In this document: positions 19,484 through 29,063 of the stretch, piece by piece
Layout of the letters: each line of letters begins with the position of its first letter
Numbering within the stretch: the first letter of the stretch is position 1
Assembly (NCBI RefSeq): GCF_030466625.1
Contig: NZ_JADEVT010000002.1
Location: 124,001 to 188,000, forward strand
DNA: 64,000 nucleotides
Source: Nocardioides sp. ChNu-153
GTDB lineage: Bacteria > Actinomycetota > Actinomycetes > Propionibacteriales > Nocardioidaceae
Direction of reading: 5' to 3'
Program-made: the position numbers and the translations under genes
Notes under the pieces: model-generated
Databases searched by the model: none
What the model saw: only the letters and a program-made list of their open reading frames with translations
Told to the model about the DNA's origin: nothing

Positions 19484-19495
19484 TACCCACGAGTA
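19484..19495. promoter_or_regulatory. Regulon operator 3 at the ccr promoter
   Basis: On the minus strand this reads TACTCGTGGGTA, an exact fit to TACYNGYNRGTA. It is 43 bases upstream of the ccr GTG and abuts a TATCTT hexamer (19485 down to 19480) that could be the -10, so binding would block the promoter. Less certain than sites 1 and 2 because the spacing to the promoter differs. Confidence 0.55.
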
Positions 19496-19574
19496 ACCGG
19501 GCGTGGGTCACATAGTGACCGGTGTCTCACCGCGGCACCCTGGTGCGGGAGCGTGGCAGCGCCCGGCGGCCGGG

Positions 19575-20297
19575 TCAACCGTCCCCACCGACCGTGCGCT
19601 GCTCGTAGGCGGCGACGAGCTGCCGCTCCGCGGCCCGCAGGTACGCCGCGAGCCGCGTCGCCGCCTCGTCGCGCCGCCCGGCGCGCAGGTGACCCGCGAT
19701 CACCGCGTTCTCCTCGAGGTACGGCGCGTGGAACGGCTCGGGGTCGCCCATCTGGTGGAAGAACAGGCGCATCTCGGCCAGCAGCAGCTCCATCTGCGCG
19801 ACGAGGCGCTCGCTGCCGGACAGGGCGACGACCGCGCGGTGGAAGTGCTGGTTCGCGCTCGCCACCGCGGGCCAGTCGCCGCGGTCACCGGCCGTCGTGC
19901 CCTCGCGCACGGCGGCGTCGAGGGCCGCCAGGTGCGCGGGGTCGAGCGCCGGGCCGTGGAGGACGGCGGCGGGCTCGATCACGAGGCGCGCGGCGTACAC
20001 GTCGCGGACCGCGGTGGTGTCGGGGGTCGCGACCAGCACGCCCCGGTGCTCCTCGCGCACGAGGATCCGCTCGGCCACCAGCTGGCTCAGGGCCTCGCGC
20101 AGCGTGTTGCGCGAGACGCCCAGTGCGTCGGCGAGCCGCACCTCGGGCAACCGGGTGCCCGAGCGCAGCGTGCCCTCGACGACCTGCTCCCGCAGCAGGC
20201 GGGCCGCGCGGTCGGCGGAGGTGCTCATGACGGTGCGGCGGGCCCGGCGCGCCTCGCCCAAGGAGGCGAGGAGGGGGTCGAGCTCGGAGGCGGCCAC
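19575..20297 (-). CDS. GntR family transcriptional regulator (FCD type)
   Basis: 240 aa. Winged helix: AARLLREQVVEGTLRSGTRLPEVRLADALGVSRNTLREALSQL; the FCD ligand domain follows with conserved metal-type His positions (DFHRAV-like NQHFHRAVVAL, and ENAVIAGHL). Divergent from the 5-oxoprolinase locus, which it likely represses. I use the GTG at 20297 because codon usage is coding-like from there and TAGGGT (20310 down to 20305) sits seven bases upstream, i.e. leaderless. An ATG at 20228 is the alternative. Confidence 0.85.
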   Translation of the reverse strand: MAASELDPLLASLGEARRARRTVMSTSADRAARLLREQVVEGTLRSGTRLPEVRLADALGVSRNTLREALSQLVAERILVREEHRGVLVATPDTTAVRDVYAARLVIEPAAVLHGPALDPAHLAALDAAVREGTTAGDRGDWPAVASANQHFHRAVVALSGSERLVAQMELLLAEMRLFFHQMGDPEPFHAPYLEENAVIAGHLRAGRRDEAATRLAAYLRAAERQLVAAYEQRTVGGDG

Positions 20298-20434
20298 GGC
20301 CGTGACCCTAGCGGCCGGGGGTACCGGGCGGTCGCCGAGCACGTGGCCCGGGCCACGCGAGGGGATTGCGGGATTGTTCAACAGTCCTTACGGTGATCGA
20401 CACCCGCCAGTCCGGACCACGAAGGGACCCCGCG

Positions 20435-21649
20435 ATGGGTGACACCCCGCCGCTCAAGGAGGCCGTGAGCTCGGCCAGCCGCCGCTCCGCGCTCCTCGGC
20501 GCGATCTTCCTGATGGCCACGAGCGCCATCGGACCCGGCTTCATCACGCAGACCGCGACCTTCACGGTCCAGCTCGGCGCGGCCTTCGCCTGCGCCATCG
20601 TCTTGTCGATCCTCGTCGACGTCGCCGTGCAGCTGAACGTGTGGCGGGTGATCGGCGTCGCCGGTCGCCGGGCCCACGAGCTGGCGGGCGACGTCGCCCC
20701 CGGGGCCGGGTGGCTGCTCGCCGGCCTCGTCGTCGTGGGCGGGTTCGTCTTCAACATCGGCAACGTCGCGGGAGCCGGCCTCGGCCTCGACGCGCTCCTC
20801 GGCCTCGACCCCCGCTGGGGCGGCGCCCTGTCCGCGGTCGTCGCGGCGGGGATCTTCCTCAGCGCCCGGGCCGGGGTCGCCCTCGACCGGGTCGTCGTCG
20901 TGCTCGGGATGGTCATGATCGTCGCGACGGCCACGATCGCCGTCACGTCCGGCCCCCCGGTCGGGGACGCCCTGCGCAACGTCGTGGCGCCGACGGAGTT
21001 CGACGTGCTCGCGGTGACCACGATCATCGGCGGCACGGTCGGCGGCTACATCACGTACGCCGGCGCCCACCGCCTGCTCGACTCGGGGACGACCGGCCCG
21101 GAGGCGGTGCGGGCCATCTCCCGCAGCTCTGTCGTCGGCATCCTCGTCACGGGCCTCATGCGCGTCGTGCTCTTCCTCGCCATCCTCGGCGTCATCGCCG
21201 GGGGGACGGCGCTCGACGAGTCGAACCCGGCGGCCAGCGCCTTCGAGGCGGCCGCCGGCGAGGCCGGGCTGCGCGTCTTCGGGCTCATCCTGTGGGCGGC
21301 GGCCCTCACGTCGGTGATCGGCGCGGCGTACACCTCGATCTCGTTCGTCACCACCTCGGCGACCCCGGCCCGCACCCGCAACCTGCTGACCGTCGGGTTC
21401 ATCGCGGCGACGACGGTGGTCTACCTCGTCATCGAGCAGGCGCCCGTGACGCTGCTGGTCTTCGCCGGGGCGTTCAACGGCATGATCCTGCCGATCGGCT
21501 TCGGCCTGCTGCTGTGGATCGCCTGGCGCCGCCGCGACCTCCTGCACGGCTACCGCTACCCGCGCTGGCTCCTGGCCATCGGCGTGCTGGCCTGGCTGCT
21601 GACCCTGTTCCTGGCGTGGCGCTCGTTCACGCCCCTGATGGACCTCTGA
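20435..21649 (+). CDS. NRAMP-family transporter of the 5-oxoprolinase locus
   Basis: 404 aa, about eleven membrane helices. [17 protein letters not shown] is the first-helix NRAMP signature, where metal transporters have the DPGN motif; here the equivalent is not DPGN (GPGF), so divalent metal transport is doubtful. The Bacillus ycsG gene, in the same place beside pxpA, belongs to this family. Probably imports a substrate of the locus, such as 5-oxoproline or an amino acid derivative; inference only. First gene of the operon, followed by pxpA 14 bases later. Confidence 0.82.
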   Translation: MGDTPPLKEAVSSASRRSALLGAIFLMATSAIGPGFITQTATFTVQLGAAFACAIVLSILVDVAVQLNVWRVIGVAGRRAHELAGDVAPGAGWLLAGLVVVGGFVFNIGNVAGAGLGLDALLGLDPRWGGALSAVVAAGIFLSARAGVALDRVVVVLGMVMIVATATIAVTSGPPVGDALRNVVAPTEFDVLAVTTIIGGTVGGYITYAGAHRLLDSGTTGPEAVRAISRSSVVGILVTGLMRVVLFLAILGVIAGGTALDESNPAASAFEAAAGEAGLRVFGLILWAAALTSVIGAAYTSISFVTTSATPARTRNLLTVGFIAATTVVYLVIEQAPVTLLVFAGAFNGMILPIGFGLLLWIAWRRRDLLHGYRYPRWLLAIGVLAWLLTLFLAWRSFTPLMDL

Positions 21650-21663
21650 GGCGGGAGCACGGG

Positions 21664-22449
21664 ATGGCAGTGACGGACCCGATCGGGAACGGGACCACGG
21701 TCGACCTCAACAGCGACGTCGGCGAGTCCTTCGGCCGCTGGGAGCTCGGCGACGACGAAGCCGTCCTGGGCCTGGTGACGAGCGCCAACGTCGCCTGCGG
21801 CTTCCACGCCGGGGACCCGACGACGCTGCGCACCACGTGCCGGCTGGCGGTGGCCGGGGGCGTCGCGATCGGCGCCCAGGTCGGCTACCGCGACCTGGCC
21901 GGCTTCGGCCGCCGATTCATCGACGTCGAACCGCGGCACCTCGCCGACGACGTGCTGTACCAGGCCGGGGCGCTCGACGCGCTGGCCCGCGCGGAGGGCG
22001 GCCGCGTCGCCTACGTCAAGCCGCACGGCGCGCTCTACAACGCCGTCGTGCACCACGAGGAGCAGGCCCGGGCGGTGGTCGACGCGGTCCTGGACCTCGA
22101 TCCGTCGCTGCCGGTGCTCGGCCTGCCGAGCTCGGCCCTGCTCCGCCTCGCGGACGCCGCCGGCCTGCGCACCGTGCGGGAGGCGTTCGCGGACCGCGCC
22201 TACACCCCCGAGGGCACGCTCGTGTCCCGCCGCGAGCCCGGCGCCGTCCTCCACGACCCCGCGGAGGTCGCGGCCCGCATGGTCCGTCTCGTCACCGAGG
22301 GCACGCTCGTCGCGGTGGACGGCTCGAGCGTCGCGGTGACCGCGGACTCGGTGTGCGTGCACGGCGACTCGCCCGGGGCCGTCGCGATGGCCCGTGCGGT
22401 GCGCACCGGCCTGGAGGACGCCGGCGTCCGGCTCGGGGCCTTCGTGTGA
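21664..22449 (+). CDS. pxpA: 5-oxoprolinase subunit A
   Basis: PxpA (YcsF/LamB family), part of the ATP-dependent prokaryotic 5-oxoprolinase that opens 5-oxo-L-proline to glutamate with PxpB and PxpC. 261 aa. [40 protein letters not shown] and VKPHGALYN motifs are all present; the polysaccharide-deacetylase-like fold carries these metal/catalytic residues. The stop overlaps the GTG of pxpB by four bases. Confidence 0.95.
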   Translation: MAVTDPIGNGTTVDLNSDVGESFGRWELGDDEAVLGLVTSANVACGFHAGDPTTLRTTCRLAVAGGVAIGAQVGYRDLAGFGRRFIDVEPRHLADDVLYQAGALDALARAEGGRVAYVKPHGALYNAVVHHEEQARAVVDAVLDLDPSLPVLGLPSSALLRLADAAGLRTVREAFADRAYTPEGTLVSRREPGAVLHDPAEVAARMVRLVTEGTLVAVDGSSVAVTADSVCVHGDSPGAVAMARAVRTGLEDAGVRLGAFV

Positions 22450-23120
22450 GCACCGCCCGCCTCCTGCCGTACGGCGACCGCGCGGTCCTCGTCGAGGTGG
22501 AGGACACCCCGGCGGTGGTCCGGCTCGTCGACGCGCTCGCCGTGGCGGGCGCGACCGGTCCCGAGGGTCCGGTCGCCGAGGTGGTCCCGGCCGCGCGCAC
22601 CGTGCTGCTCGTCGCGCGCCCCGGCGTGCCGGTCGCCGCCGTGCGGGCCGCGGCGGAGCGCACCGCGGCCGAGCAGGGCGACCGCGCGGGAGACGAGGCG
22701 GGGGCCTCTACGGGGGCGCCTGAGGCGGCTCTCGACGCCGGCACGATCGAGATCCCCGTCGTGTACGACGGCCCCGACCTTGCCGAGGTCGCCGCCCTGA
22801 CCGGCCTGAGCGAGCGCGAGGTGGTGGCCGCCCACACCGGCCGGCCGTGGCGCGTGGCCTTCGGCGGGTTCGCGCCGGGGTTCGCCTACCTCGTCGGTGG
22901 CGACCCGCGCCTGCACGTGCCGCGGCGCTCCGAGCCCCGCACCAGCGTGCCCGCCGGCGCGGTCGGCCTGGCGGGGGAGTTCTCGGGCGTCTACCCCCGC
23001 AGCTCGCCCGGCGGCTGGCAGCTGCTGGGCCGCACCGACCTCGTGCTGTGGGACCTCGATCGCGAGCCGCCCGCCCTGCTCCGCCCGGGGGCCGCGGTGC
23101 GCTTCACGGAGGCGACGTGA
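22446..23120 (+). CDS. pxpB: 5-oxoprolinase subunit B
   Basis: PxpB (KipI family). 224 aa. The N-terminus [15 protein letters not shown] and the C-terminal cyclophilin-like domain ([62 protein letters not shown]) are typical. GTG overlaps the pxpA stop (GTGA) and the stop overlaps the pxpC GTG, so the three subunits are translationally coupled. A Gly/Ala-rich stretch near residues 80-95 looks like a species-specific loop. Confidence 0.94.
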   Translation: MSTARLLPYGDRAVLVEVEDTPAVVRLVDALAVAGATGPEGPVAEVVPAARTVLLVARPGVPVAAVRAAAERTAAEQGDRAGDEAGASTGAPEAALDAGTIEIPVVYDGPDLAEVAALTGLSEREVVAAHTGRPWRVAFGGFAPGFAYLVGGDPRLHVPRRSEPRTSVPAGAVGLAGEFSGVYPRSSPGGWQLLGRTDLVLWDLDREPPALLRPGAAVRFTEAT

Positions 23121-24067
23121 GCACGCCCGCGCGCCCCGCACGGCCCGCGCTGCTCGTCCACCGCGTCGGGGGACCGGCGTACGTCGAGGACACCGGTCGC
23201 CCCGGGCAGGCGGGCATCGGGGTGGGCCGCTCCGGCGCCGCGGACCGCGCCGCCCACGCCCTGGCCAACCGGCTGCTCGGCAACGCCCCGGGAGCCGCCG
23301 CGCTCGAGGTCACCCTCGGGGGTCTCGAGCTCGAGGTCACCGGCGCGCCCGGCGCGGTCGTGTGGCTCTGCCTCACCGGAGCCCCGGCTCCGCTCGTCGT
23401 CGCCGGCCGCGAGGTCGGCCCCGGCGCCCTCGTCGCGGCCCGCACCGGGGACCGGGTCGCGGTGGGTACGCCGACCCGCGGCCTCCGCTCGTACCTCGCC
23501 GTGCGCGGGGGGATCGACGTGCCGGCCGTGCTGGGTTCCCGCAGCCACGACGTGCTCGCCGGGATCGGGCCGGCGCCGCTGCGGCCCGGCACGGTGCTGC
23601 CCGTGGGCGACGAGGTCGCCGGGCAGCCGGTCGTCGACGGCGTGCCGCCGGCCCCCGGGAGCGACCCGGGCGACGTGGTGCTGCGCGTCGTGCGGGGGCC
23701 CCGCGACGACTGGGTCGCCGACGCAGGCGTGCTGACCACCGGCGCGTGGCGGGCGTCGTCGCGCACCGACCGCGTCGGCATGCGCCTCGAGCGCGGCGAG
23801 CCGGGCACCGAGGCCCCGGCGGGGCTGCTGCGCGCGGCCGACCACGACGCCTCGCTGCCCAGCGAGGGCGCGACCCGCGGCGCGCTGCAGGTGCCGCCGT
23901 CGGGCGAGCCCGTGCTGTTCCTGGCCGACCACCCCGTCACCGGCGGGTACCCCGTCGTCGGTGTCGTCGTCGACGCCGACGTCGACCGCGCCGCCCAGGT
24001 GCGCCCCGGGGAGACCGTCCGGTTCCGCTGGGTGCGGGCCGGCACCGACGAGACCGGAGGATCCTGA
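23117..24067 (+). CDS. pxpC: 5-oxoprolinase subunit C
   Basis: PxpC (KipA family, biotin-dependent carboxyltransferase-like by homology). 316 aa. [34 protein letters not shown] at the start, [20 protein letters not shown], and [15 protein letters not shown] near the end are all family signatures. GTG overlaps pxpB; the TGA overlaps the ATG of the DUF1445 gene. No biotin attachment motif is present, as expected. Confidence 0.94.
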   Translation: MSTPARPARPALLVHRVGGPAYVEDTGRPGQAGIGVGRSGAADRAAHALANRLLGNAPGAAALEVTLGGLELEVTGAPGAVVWLCLTGAPAPLVVAGREVGPGALVAARTGDRVAVGTPTRGLRSYLAVRGGIDVPAVLGSRSHDVLAGIGPAPLRPGTVLPVGDEVAGQPVVDGVPPAPGSDPGDVVLRVVRGPRDDWVADAGVLTTGAWRASSRTDRVGMRLERGEPGTEAPAGLLRAADHDASLPSEGATRGALQVPPSGEPVLFLADHPVTGGYPVVGVVVDADVDRAAQVRPGETVRFRWVRAGTDETGGS

Positions 24068-24858
24068 TGGACGACGCCACCACCCGAGGGTCGCTGACCC
24101 CCCACGAGGCCCGCCGGCGGTTCCGCGCCGGACTGGTGACGCCGACCGCGGGGTGGAGCCGCGGCTGGGCGCAGGCCAACCTGCTGGTGCTGCCGCGCGA
24201 GGAGGCCTACGACTTCCTCGTGTTCGCGCAGCGCAACCCGCGCGCGTGCCCGCTGCTCGAGGTGCTCGAGCCCGGCGCGGTGGCGGGCGCGCTGCTCGAC
24301 GGGGACGTGCGCACCGACCTGCCGGCGTACCGGGTCTTCCGCGACGGCGAGCTCGTCGAGGAGCCCACCGACCTGCTGGGGTGGTGGCGCGACGACCTCG
24401 TCAGCTTCCTCATCGGCTGCTCGTTCACCTTCGAGGACGCGCTGCAGGTGGCGGGGATCGAGGTGCGGCACCAGAGCGAGGGGGTCAACGTGCCCATGTA
24501 CCGCACCACGCGGCGCTGCCGGCCGGCCGGTGCCTTGTCGGGCCCCCTCGTGGTGTCGATGCGGCCCGTACCCGCGGACCGCGTCGCGGACGCGGTGCGG
24601 GTGACCGGGCGCTACCCCGGCGTGCACGGCGCGCCGGTGCACGTGGGTGACCCCGCCGCGCTCGGGATCACCGACCTCGACCGGCCCGACTACGGCGACG
24701 CGGTGACGGTCCGCCCGGGCGAGGTGCCCGTGTTCTGGGCGTGCGGGGTGACGCCGCAGGCGGCGGTGGTCGAGTCGCGCCCGGGCCTCGCGCTCACGCA
24801 CGCGCCCGGCCACATGCTCGTCACCGACGCCCGCGACACCGACCTGCTGCTGGCGTGA
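24067..24858 (+). CDS. DUF1445 protein (YcsI-like, putative hydro-lyase)
   Basis: 263 aa. Conserved segments: [62 protein letters not shown], and [11 protein letters not shown] with APGHMLVTD at the end. This is the UPF0317/DUF1445 family; a mammalian relative is a D-glutamate cyclase making 5-oxo-D-proline, so a role next to 5-oxoprolinase fits. The start ATG overlaps the pxpC stop (TGATG). Stop is nine bases from the convergent epimerase. Confidence 0.9.
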   Translation: MDDATTRGSLTPHEARRRFRAGLVTPTAGWSRGWAQANLLVLPREEAYDFLVFAQRNPRACPLLEVLEPGAVAGALLDGDVRTDLPAYRVFRDGELVEEPTDLLGWWRDDLVSFLIGCSFTFEDALQVAGIEVRHQSEGVNVPMYRTTRRCRPAGALSGPLVVSMRPVPADRVADAVRVTGRYPGVHGAPVHVGDPAALGITDLDRPDYGDAVTVRPGEVPVFWACGVTPQAAVVESRPGLALTHAPGHMLVTDARDTDLLLA

Positions 24859-24867
24859 GCGGACCCG

Positions 24868-25320
24868 TCAGTGGTGCGCGCCGGCGGCCGGCTGCACCAG
24901 CTCGACGAGCACGCCGCCGGCGTCCTTGGGGTGCACGAAGTTGATGCGCGAGTCCGACGTGCCGCGGCGGGGCGCGTCGTACAGCAGGCGCACGCCGCGC
25001 TCCCGCAGGATCGCGGAGACCTGCTCGACGTCGACGACGCGGTAGGCGAGCTGCTGCAGGCCGGGCCCGGAGCGGTCGAGGAACTTGGCGATGGTCGACT
25101 CGGGGGTCAGCGGGGCGAGCAGCTGGATGAAGGAGCCGGAGTCGCCGACGGCGACCATGGCCTCGCGGACGCCCTGCTCCTCGTTCGTCTCCTGGTGGGC
25201 GACCCTCATGCCGAAGGTGCCCTCGTAGAAGGCGATGGCCTCGTCGAGGTCGGCCACGGCGATGCCGACGTGGTCGATGGCGGTGAACAGGTGCGCGGGG
25301 ATCTCCAGGGGTGCGGACAT
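24868..25320 (-). CDS. mce: Methylmalonyl-CoA epimerase
   Basis: Interconverts (2R)- and (2S)-methylmalonyl-CoA; also acts on ethylmalonyl-CoA in the ethylmalonyl-CoA pathway. 150 aa, vicinal-oxygen-chelate fold: metal His in FTAIDHVGIAVADLDEAIAFYE, then QQLAYRVVDVE, and HPKDAGGVLVELVQ with His and Glu ligands. Divergent from the thiolase gene; the shared 160-base intergenic region holds operator 4. Confidence 0.93.
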   Translation of the reverse strand: MSAPLEIPAHLFTAIDHVGIAVADLDEAIAFYEGTFGMRVAHQETNEEQGVREAMVAVGDSGSFIQLLAPLTPESTIAKFLDRSGPGLQQLAYRVVDVEQVSAILRERGVRLLYDAPRRGTSDSRINFVHPKDAGGVLVELVQPAAGAHH

Positions 25321-25398
25321 GGGGCGCATCGTACGTACGCCGCACCGCGGCCCCGGCGGGGAGTGTGACGACGGCGACACCGCGACCGGTCGCGAAGT

Positions 25399-25410
25399 GA
25401 CCCGTCGGTA
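25399..25410. promoter_or_regulatory. Regulon operator 4 between epimerase and thiolase
   Basis: GACCCGTCGGTA, one mismatch (first base) from TACYNGYNRGTA, in the divergent region between mce and the thiolase gene. It lies just upstream of a TTGACC -35-like element (25414-25419) that faces the thiolase. It is the weakest of the five matches. Confidence 0.45.
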
Positions 25411-25480
25411 GCCTTGACCTCCGACCGCTCCGCGCGGCACGTTCTCTCACGCAGCGAACCCCAACTTGGAGGCATGTCCC

Positions 25481-26668
25481 ATGACCACTTCCGTCATCGT
25501 CGCCGGTGCCCGCACCCCGATCGGTCGCCTGCTCGGCGGCCTCACGTCGCTGAGCGGCGCCGACCTGGGCGGCGTCGCCATCAAGGGCGCGCTCGAGCGC
25601 GCCGGCGTCTCCGGCGACCAGGTCGAGTACGTGATCATGGGCCAGGTGATCCAGGCCGGTGCCGGCCAGATCGCGGCCCGCCAGGCGGCCGTCAAGGGCG
25701 GCATCCCGATGGACGTGCCGGCGCTGACCATCAACAAGGTGTGCTTGTCGGGGATCAACGCCATCGCCCTGGCCGACCAGCTGATCCGGGCCGGCGAGCA
25801 CGAGATCGTCGTGGCCGGCGGCATGGAGTCGATGACGCAGGCGCCGCACCTGCTGCCGAAGTCGCGCGCGGGCTTCAAGTACGGCGACACCGCGCTGGTG
25901 GACTCGATGGCGTACGACGCGCTCTACGACCAGTTCACGAACCAGCCGATGGGCGGGCTGACCGAGGACCGCAACAGCGAGGCCGAGAAGCTGACCCGCG
26001 AGGAGCAGGACGCGTTCGCGGCGCGCAGCCACCAGCTCGCGGCGGCCGCGCAGAAGAACGGCGTCTTCGACGACGAGATCGTGCCGGTCGAGATCCCGCA
26101 GCGGAAGGGCGACCCGGTCGTCGTCTCCACCGACGAGGGCGTGCGCGCCGACACCACCCCCGAGAGCCTCGCGAAGCTGCGCCCGGCGTTCAGCAAGGAC
26201 GGCACGGTCACGGCCGGCTCGGCCTCGCAGATCTCCGACGGCGCCGCCGCGGTCGTGGTGATGAGCAAGGCCAAGGCCGAGGAGCTGGGCCTGAGCTGGA
26301 TCGCCGAGATCGGTGCGTCCGGCCAGGTTGCCGGCCCCGACTCCACGCTGCAGGAGCAGCCCGCCAACGCCATCCTCAAGGCGGTGGAGAAGGAGGGCAT
26401 CTCGGTGGAGGACATCGACCTGTTCGAGATGAACGAGGCCTTCGCCGCCGTCGGCATCGCCAGCGCCCGCAAGCTCGGCGTCTCCGAGGACAAGGTCAAC
26501 GTCAACGGCGGCGCCATCGCGCTGGGCCACCCGGTCGGCATGTCGGGCGCCCGGATCGTGCTGCACCTCGCGCTCGAGCTCAAGCGCCGCGGTGGTGGCA
26601 CCGGCGCCGCCGCGCTGTGCGGCGGCGGCGGCCAGGGCGACGCCCTGATCATCCGCGTCCCCGCGTGA
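25481..26668 (+). CDS. Acetyl-CoA C-acetyltransferase (thiolase)
   Basis: Condenses two acetyl-CoA to acetoacetyl-CoA (or the reverse). 395 aa, the normal thiolase length. Nucleophile Cys in [19 protein letters not shown] (about residue 88), NEAFAAV with the substrate contacts, and [19 protein letters not shown] with the catalytic His; the final Cys lies in ALCGGGGQG. Start ATG at 25481 with GGAGG eight bases upstream. Its stop overlaps the GTG of meaB. In the ethylmalonyl-CoA pathway it makes the first C4 unit. Confidence 0.94.
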   Translation: MTTSVIVAGARTPIGRLLGGLTSLSGADLGGVAIKGALERAGVSGDQVEYVIMGQVIQAGAGQIAARQAAVKGGIPMDVPALTINKVCLSGINAIALADQLIRAGEHEIVVAGGMESMTQAPHLLPKSRAGFKYGDTALVDSMAYDALYDQFTNQPMGGLTEDRNSEAEKLTREEQDAFAARSHQLAAAAQKNGVFDDEIVPVEIPQRKGDPVVVSTDEGVRADTTPESLAKLRPAFSKDGTVTAGSASQISDGAAAVVVMSKAKAEELGLSWIAEIGASGQVAGPDSTLQEQPANAILKAVEKEGISVEDIDLFEMNEAFAAVGIASARKLGVSEDKVNVNGGAIALGHPVGMSGARIVLHLALELKRRGGGTGAAALCGGGGQGDALIIRVPA

Positions 26669-27747
26669 GCGAGGCACCCCCGCGCACCGCCGCGACCCCG
26701 GCCCGGGGGCGGCGCCGCACGGCGTCGGTCCCCGACCTGGTCGCGGCGGCGCGCGGGGGTGACCCGCGTGCCGTCGGGCGGCTCGTCTCCCTGGTCGAGG
26801 ACGCCGGCGGCGCCCCCCGCGCCGACGGGGAGGACGCCCGCGCCGCCCGCCTGCGGGAGGCGATGGCCCTGCTGGCCCCGCACACCGGTCACGCCCACGT
26901 GGTCGGCGTGACGGGCTCGCCGGGCGTGGGCAAGTCGACCTCCACCAACGCGCTCGTCACCGAGCTGCGCGCCCGTGGGCGCCGCGTCGGCGTGCTGGCC
27001 GTCGACCCGTCCTCGCCGTTCTCGGGCGGGGCCCTGCTGGGCGACCGCATCCGGATGGGCGACCACGCGACCGACGCGGACGTCTACATCCGCTCGATGG
27101 CGTCCCGCGGCCACCTCGGTGGGCTGTCGTGGAGCACCCCGCAGGCGCTGCGGGTGCTCGACGCGGCCGGGTTCGACGTGGTGCTGGTCGAGACCGTCGG
27201 CGTCGGGCAGAGCGAGGTCGAGGTCGCCGGCCTCGCCGACACCACCGTCGTGCTGCTGGCGCCGGGGATGGGCGACGGCATCCAGGCCGCCAAGGCCGGC
27301 ATCCTCGAGGTCGGCGACCTGTACGTCGTGAACAAGGCCGACCGCGGGGGCGCCGACCAGGTGCGCCGAGAGCTGCGCGGCATGCTGAACCTCGCCGACC
27401 GTCCCGCCGACGCGTGGCGTCCCCCCATCCTCGCCACCACCGCGCAGAGCGGTGAGGGCGTGAGCGAAGTCGTCGACCGGCTCGAGGAGCACCGCGCGTG
27501 GCTCGCGACGACGGGGCACCTCGCCGTACGGCGCCGCCGGCGCGCCCGCGAGGAGGTGGAGGCCATCGCGCTGACCCACCTGCGCCGTACGTGGGCGGGC
27601 ATCGCCGGCGGCGGCCGGGGGTCCGGGGGCCCGGACCTCGACGTGCTCGCCGACGACGTCGTGGCGGGCAGGCGCGACCCGTACGGAGCGGCCGACGCAC
27701 TCCTGGCCGCGACCGACGGCGTCGGCGGCACGCCCACCGACGGGTGA
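26665..27747 (+). CDS. meaB: Methylmalonyl-CoA mutase-associated GTPase MeaB
   Basis: G3E-family GTPase that guards and reloads adenosylcobalamin-dependent acyl-CoA mutases. 360 aa. P-loop [10 protein letters not shown] (about 86-95), [27 protein letters not shown] switch motif, and NKAD (base recognition) are all present; the C-terminal dimerisation arm follows. GTG overlaps the thiolase stop. No methylmalonyl-CoA mutase subunit lies in the window, but Ecm does, so MeaB may serve it. Confidence 0.94.
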   Translation: MSEAPPRTAATPARGRRRTASVPDLVAAARGGDPRAVGRLVSLVEDAGGAPRADGEDARAARLREAMALLAPHTGHAHVVGVTGSPGVGKSTSTNALVTELRARGRRVGVLAVDPSSPFSGGALLGDRIRMGDHATDADVYIRSMASRGHLGGLSWSTPQALRVLDAAGFDVVLVETVGVGQSEVEVAGLADTTVVLLAPGMGDGIQAAKAGILEVGDLYVVNKADRGGADQVRRELRGMLNLADRPADAWRPPILATTAQSGEGVSEVVDRLEEHRAWLATTGHLAVRRRRRAREEVEAIALTHLRRTWAGIAGGGRGSGGPDLDVLADDVVAGRRDPYGAADALLAATDGVGGTPTDG

Positions 27748-27750
27748 GTC

Positions 27751-27788
27751 GCTCCGCCCGGGCGCGCCTGCGCCGAACCGGGCGGGGC
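27751..27788 (+). terminator. Terminator after meaB
   Basis: Arms 27751-27761 and 27778-27788 form an 11-bp stem with one G-T wobble around a 16-base loop, followed by TCTT, four bases after the meaB stop. Confidence 0.6.
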
Positions 27789-27848
27789 TCTTGGTAGAAA
27801 CATGCCGGTCTGTGTCCGGGAACGACGTCCATGGCTTGGAGGAACGAC

Positions 27849-28019
27849 GTGAGCGCGAAGAAGGTGGTGCTGCTCCTCGTCGTCGTGTTCCTCGGCTTCT
27901 GGATGTTCACCGACCCGAGCGGCCTGGCGGCCACGGCCCGCGACGGCGGCGGTGAGGCGTGGGACCTGCTCGTGTCCTTCTTCCGCGCGGTCATCCGCTT
28001 CGTCGGCGAGCTCTCCTGA
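27849..28019 (+). CDS. Small membrane protein, unknown function
   Basis: 56 aa from the GTG at 27849, which has GGAGG (27838-27842) six bases upstream; an ATG at 27831 would add six residues but would put that GGAGG inside the gene. One membrane helix (KKVVLLLVVVFLGFWMF), a central DPSGLAATARDGG loop and an amphipathic/hydrophobic end (WDLLVSFFRAVIRFVGEL). First of a run of same-strand genes with the PH-domain protein and MarR. Function unknown. Confidence 0.75.
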   Translation: MSAKKVVLLLVVVFLGFWMFTDPSGLAATARDGGGEAWDLLVSFFRAVIRFVGELS

Positions 28020-28048
28020 GCCCGCTGTGAGCCCGTCGTGAGGTCGTC

Positions 28049-28573
28049 GTGGGCCTGATCGCCGCGGTGACCGACCCGGACATCGCCCGGCACCTGCTGC
28101 GCGACGAGGGCGAGGTCATCGTCGACGAGGTGCGCCACCACTGGGTGACCTTCGTGGTGCCCGTCCTCATCTGCCTGCTCGCCCTCGCGCTGCTGGCGAG
28201 CGTGCCGTTCCTCCCGCTCGACTGGGGCTGGTTCCCGATCCTGCTGGCCGGGGTGGTCGCGGCGTGGGGCGTCTACAAGGTCCTCGTCGTGCACATGGAC
28301 CGCTTCGTCGTCACCAACATGCGCGTCTACCGCGTGCACGGCGTGTTCTCCCAGCAGCTCGCCACCGTGCCGCTGACCCGGATCCTCGACATCACCGTCA
28401 AGAAGCCGCTCGTCGGGCGCGTCCTCGGCTACGGCCACTTCGTGTTCGAGTCCGCGGCCCAGGCCCAGGGCCTGCGCGAGATCCGGTACGTCGGACGCCC
28501 CGACCAGCGCGACCTGTCCATCCAACGCGTCGTGCAGCGCTCGGGCGTCCGCGGCCGGCCCCAGGTCAACTGA
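28049..28573 (+). CDS. PH-domain (bPH_2/DUF304-like) membrane protein
   Basis: 174 aa, GTG start. Two membrane helices (about residues 31-52 and 58-75) then a bacterial PH-like domain: MDRFVVTNMRVYRVHGVFSQQLATVPLTRILDITVKKP and GRVLGYGHFVFESAAQ, the usual order for this family (membrane anchor followed by the DRFVLTNRRI-type motif). Role is unclear; possibly membrane organisation. It stands one base before the MarR gene's GTG, suggesting an operon. Confidence 0.83.
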   Translation: MGLIAAVTDPDIARHLLRDEGEVIVDEVRHHWVTFVVPVLICLLALALLASVPFLPLDWGWFPILLAGVVAAWGVYKVLVVHMDRFVVTNMRVYRVHGVFSQQLATVPLTRILDITVKKPLVGRVLGYGHFVFESAAQAQGLREIRYVGRPDQRDLSIQRVVQRSGVRGRPQVN

Positions 28574-28574
28574 C

Positions 28575-29063
28575 GTGGCGCTCCCGTTCGACCCCATCGA
28601 CGAGGCCCGCCGCCAGTGGGAGCTGCGCTGGGAGGGTGGCGCGGTCATGCACGCCGTCACCTCGCTGATGCGGGTGCAGCAGCTCGTCATCGCCCGCCTC
28701 GACGCCCTGCTCAAGCCGCACGGGCTGACGTTCGCCCGCTACGAGGCGCTCGTCCTGCTCGTCTTCTCCTCCCGCGGCTCGCTCCCGCTGGGCAAGATGG
28801 GGGAGCGGCTGCAGGTGCACCCCACCTCGGTCACCTCGATCGTCAACCGCCTCGCCGCCGCCGGCCTCGTCGAGCGCCGCCCGCACCCCGACGACGGCCG
28901 CGCCGTCCTCGCCGAGATCACCCCGCAGGGACGCGAGCTCGTGGAGCGGGCGACCGCCGACCTCCTCGCCGCCGACTTCGCGCTCGGGGCGCTCGACGCG
29001 GAGCAGCACGCCGCGGTGTCCGCGCTCCTGGCGCCCGTGCGGCGCGACGCGGGCGACTTCTGA
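28575..29063 (+). CDS. MarR family transcriptional regulator
   Basis: 162 aa, GTG start. Winged helix: LTFARYEALVLLVFSSRGSLPLGKMGERLQVHPTSVTSIVNRLAAAGLVERRPHPDDGRAVLAEITPQGREL, the DxR wing motif (DDGR) included. The target is unknown; the following gene (secreted protein) overlaps its stop codon and may be under the same promoter. Confidence 0.88.
   Translation: MALPFDPIDEARRQWELRWEGGAVMHAVTSLMRVQQLVIARLDALLKPHGLTFARYEALVLLVFSSRGSLPLGKMGERLQVHPTSVTSIVNRLAAAGLVERRPHPDDGRAVLAEITPQGRELVERATADLLAADFALGALDAEQHAAVSALLAPVRRDAGDF

Noticed and set aside
20435..21649. MntH-type manganese transporter
   Set aside because: The DPGN motif of metal NRAMPs is not present and the gene belongs to a 5-oxoprolinase operon.
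27831..27848. ATG at 27831 as the start of the small membrane protein
   Set aside because: It would place the clear GGAGG ribosome site inside the coding region; the GTG at 27849 has ideal spacing.
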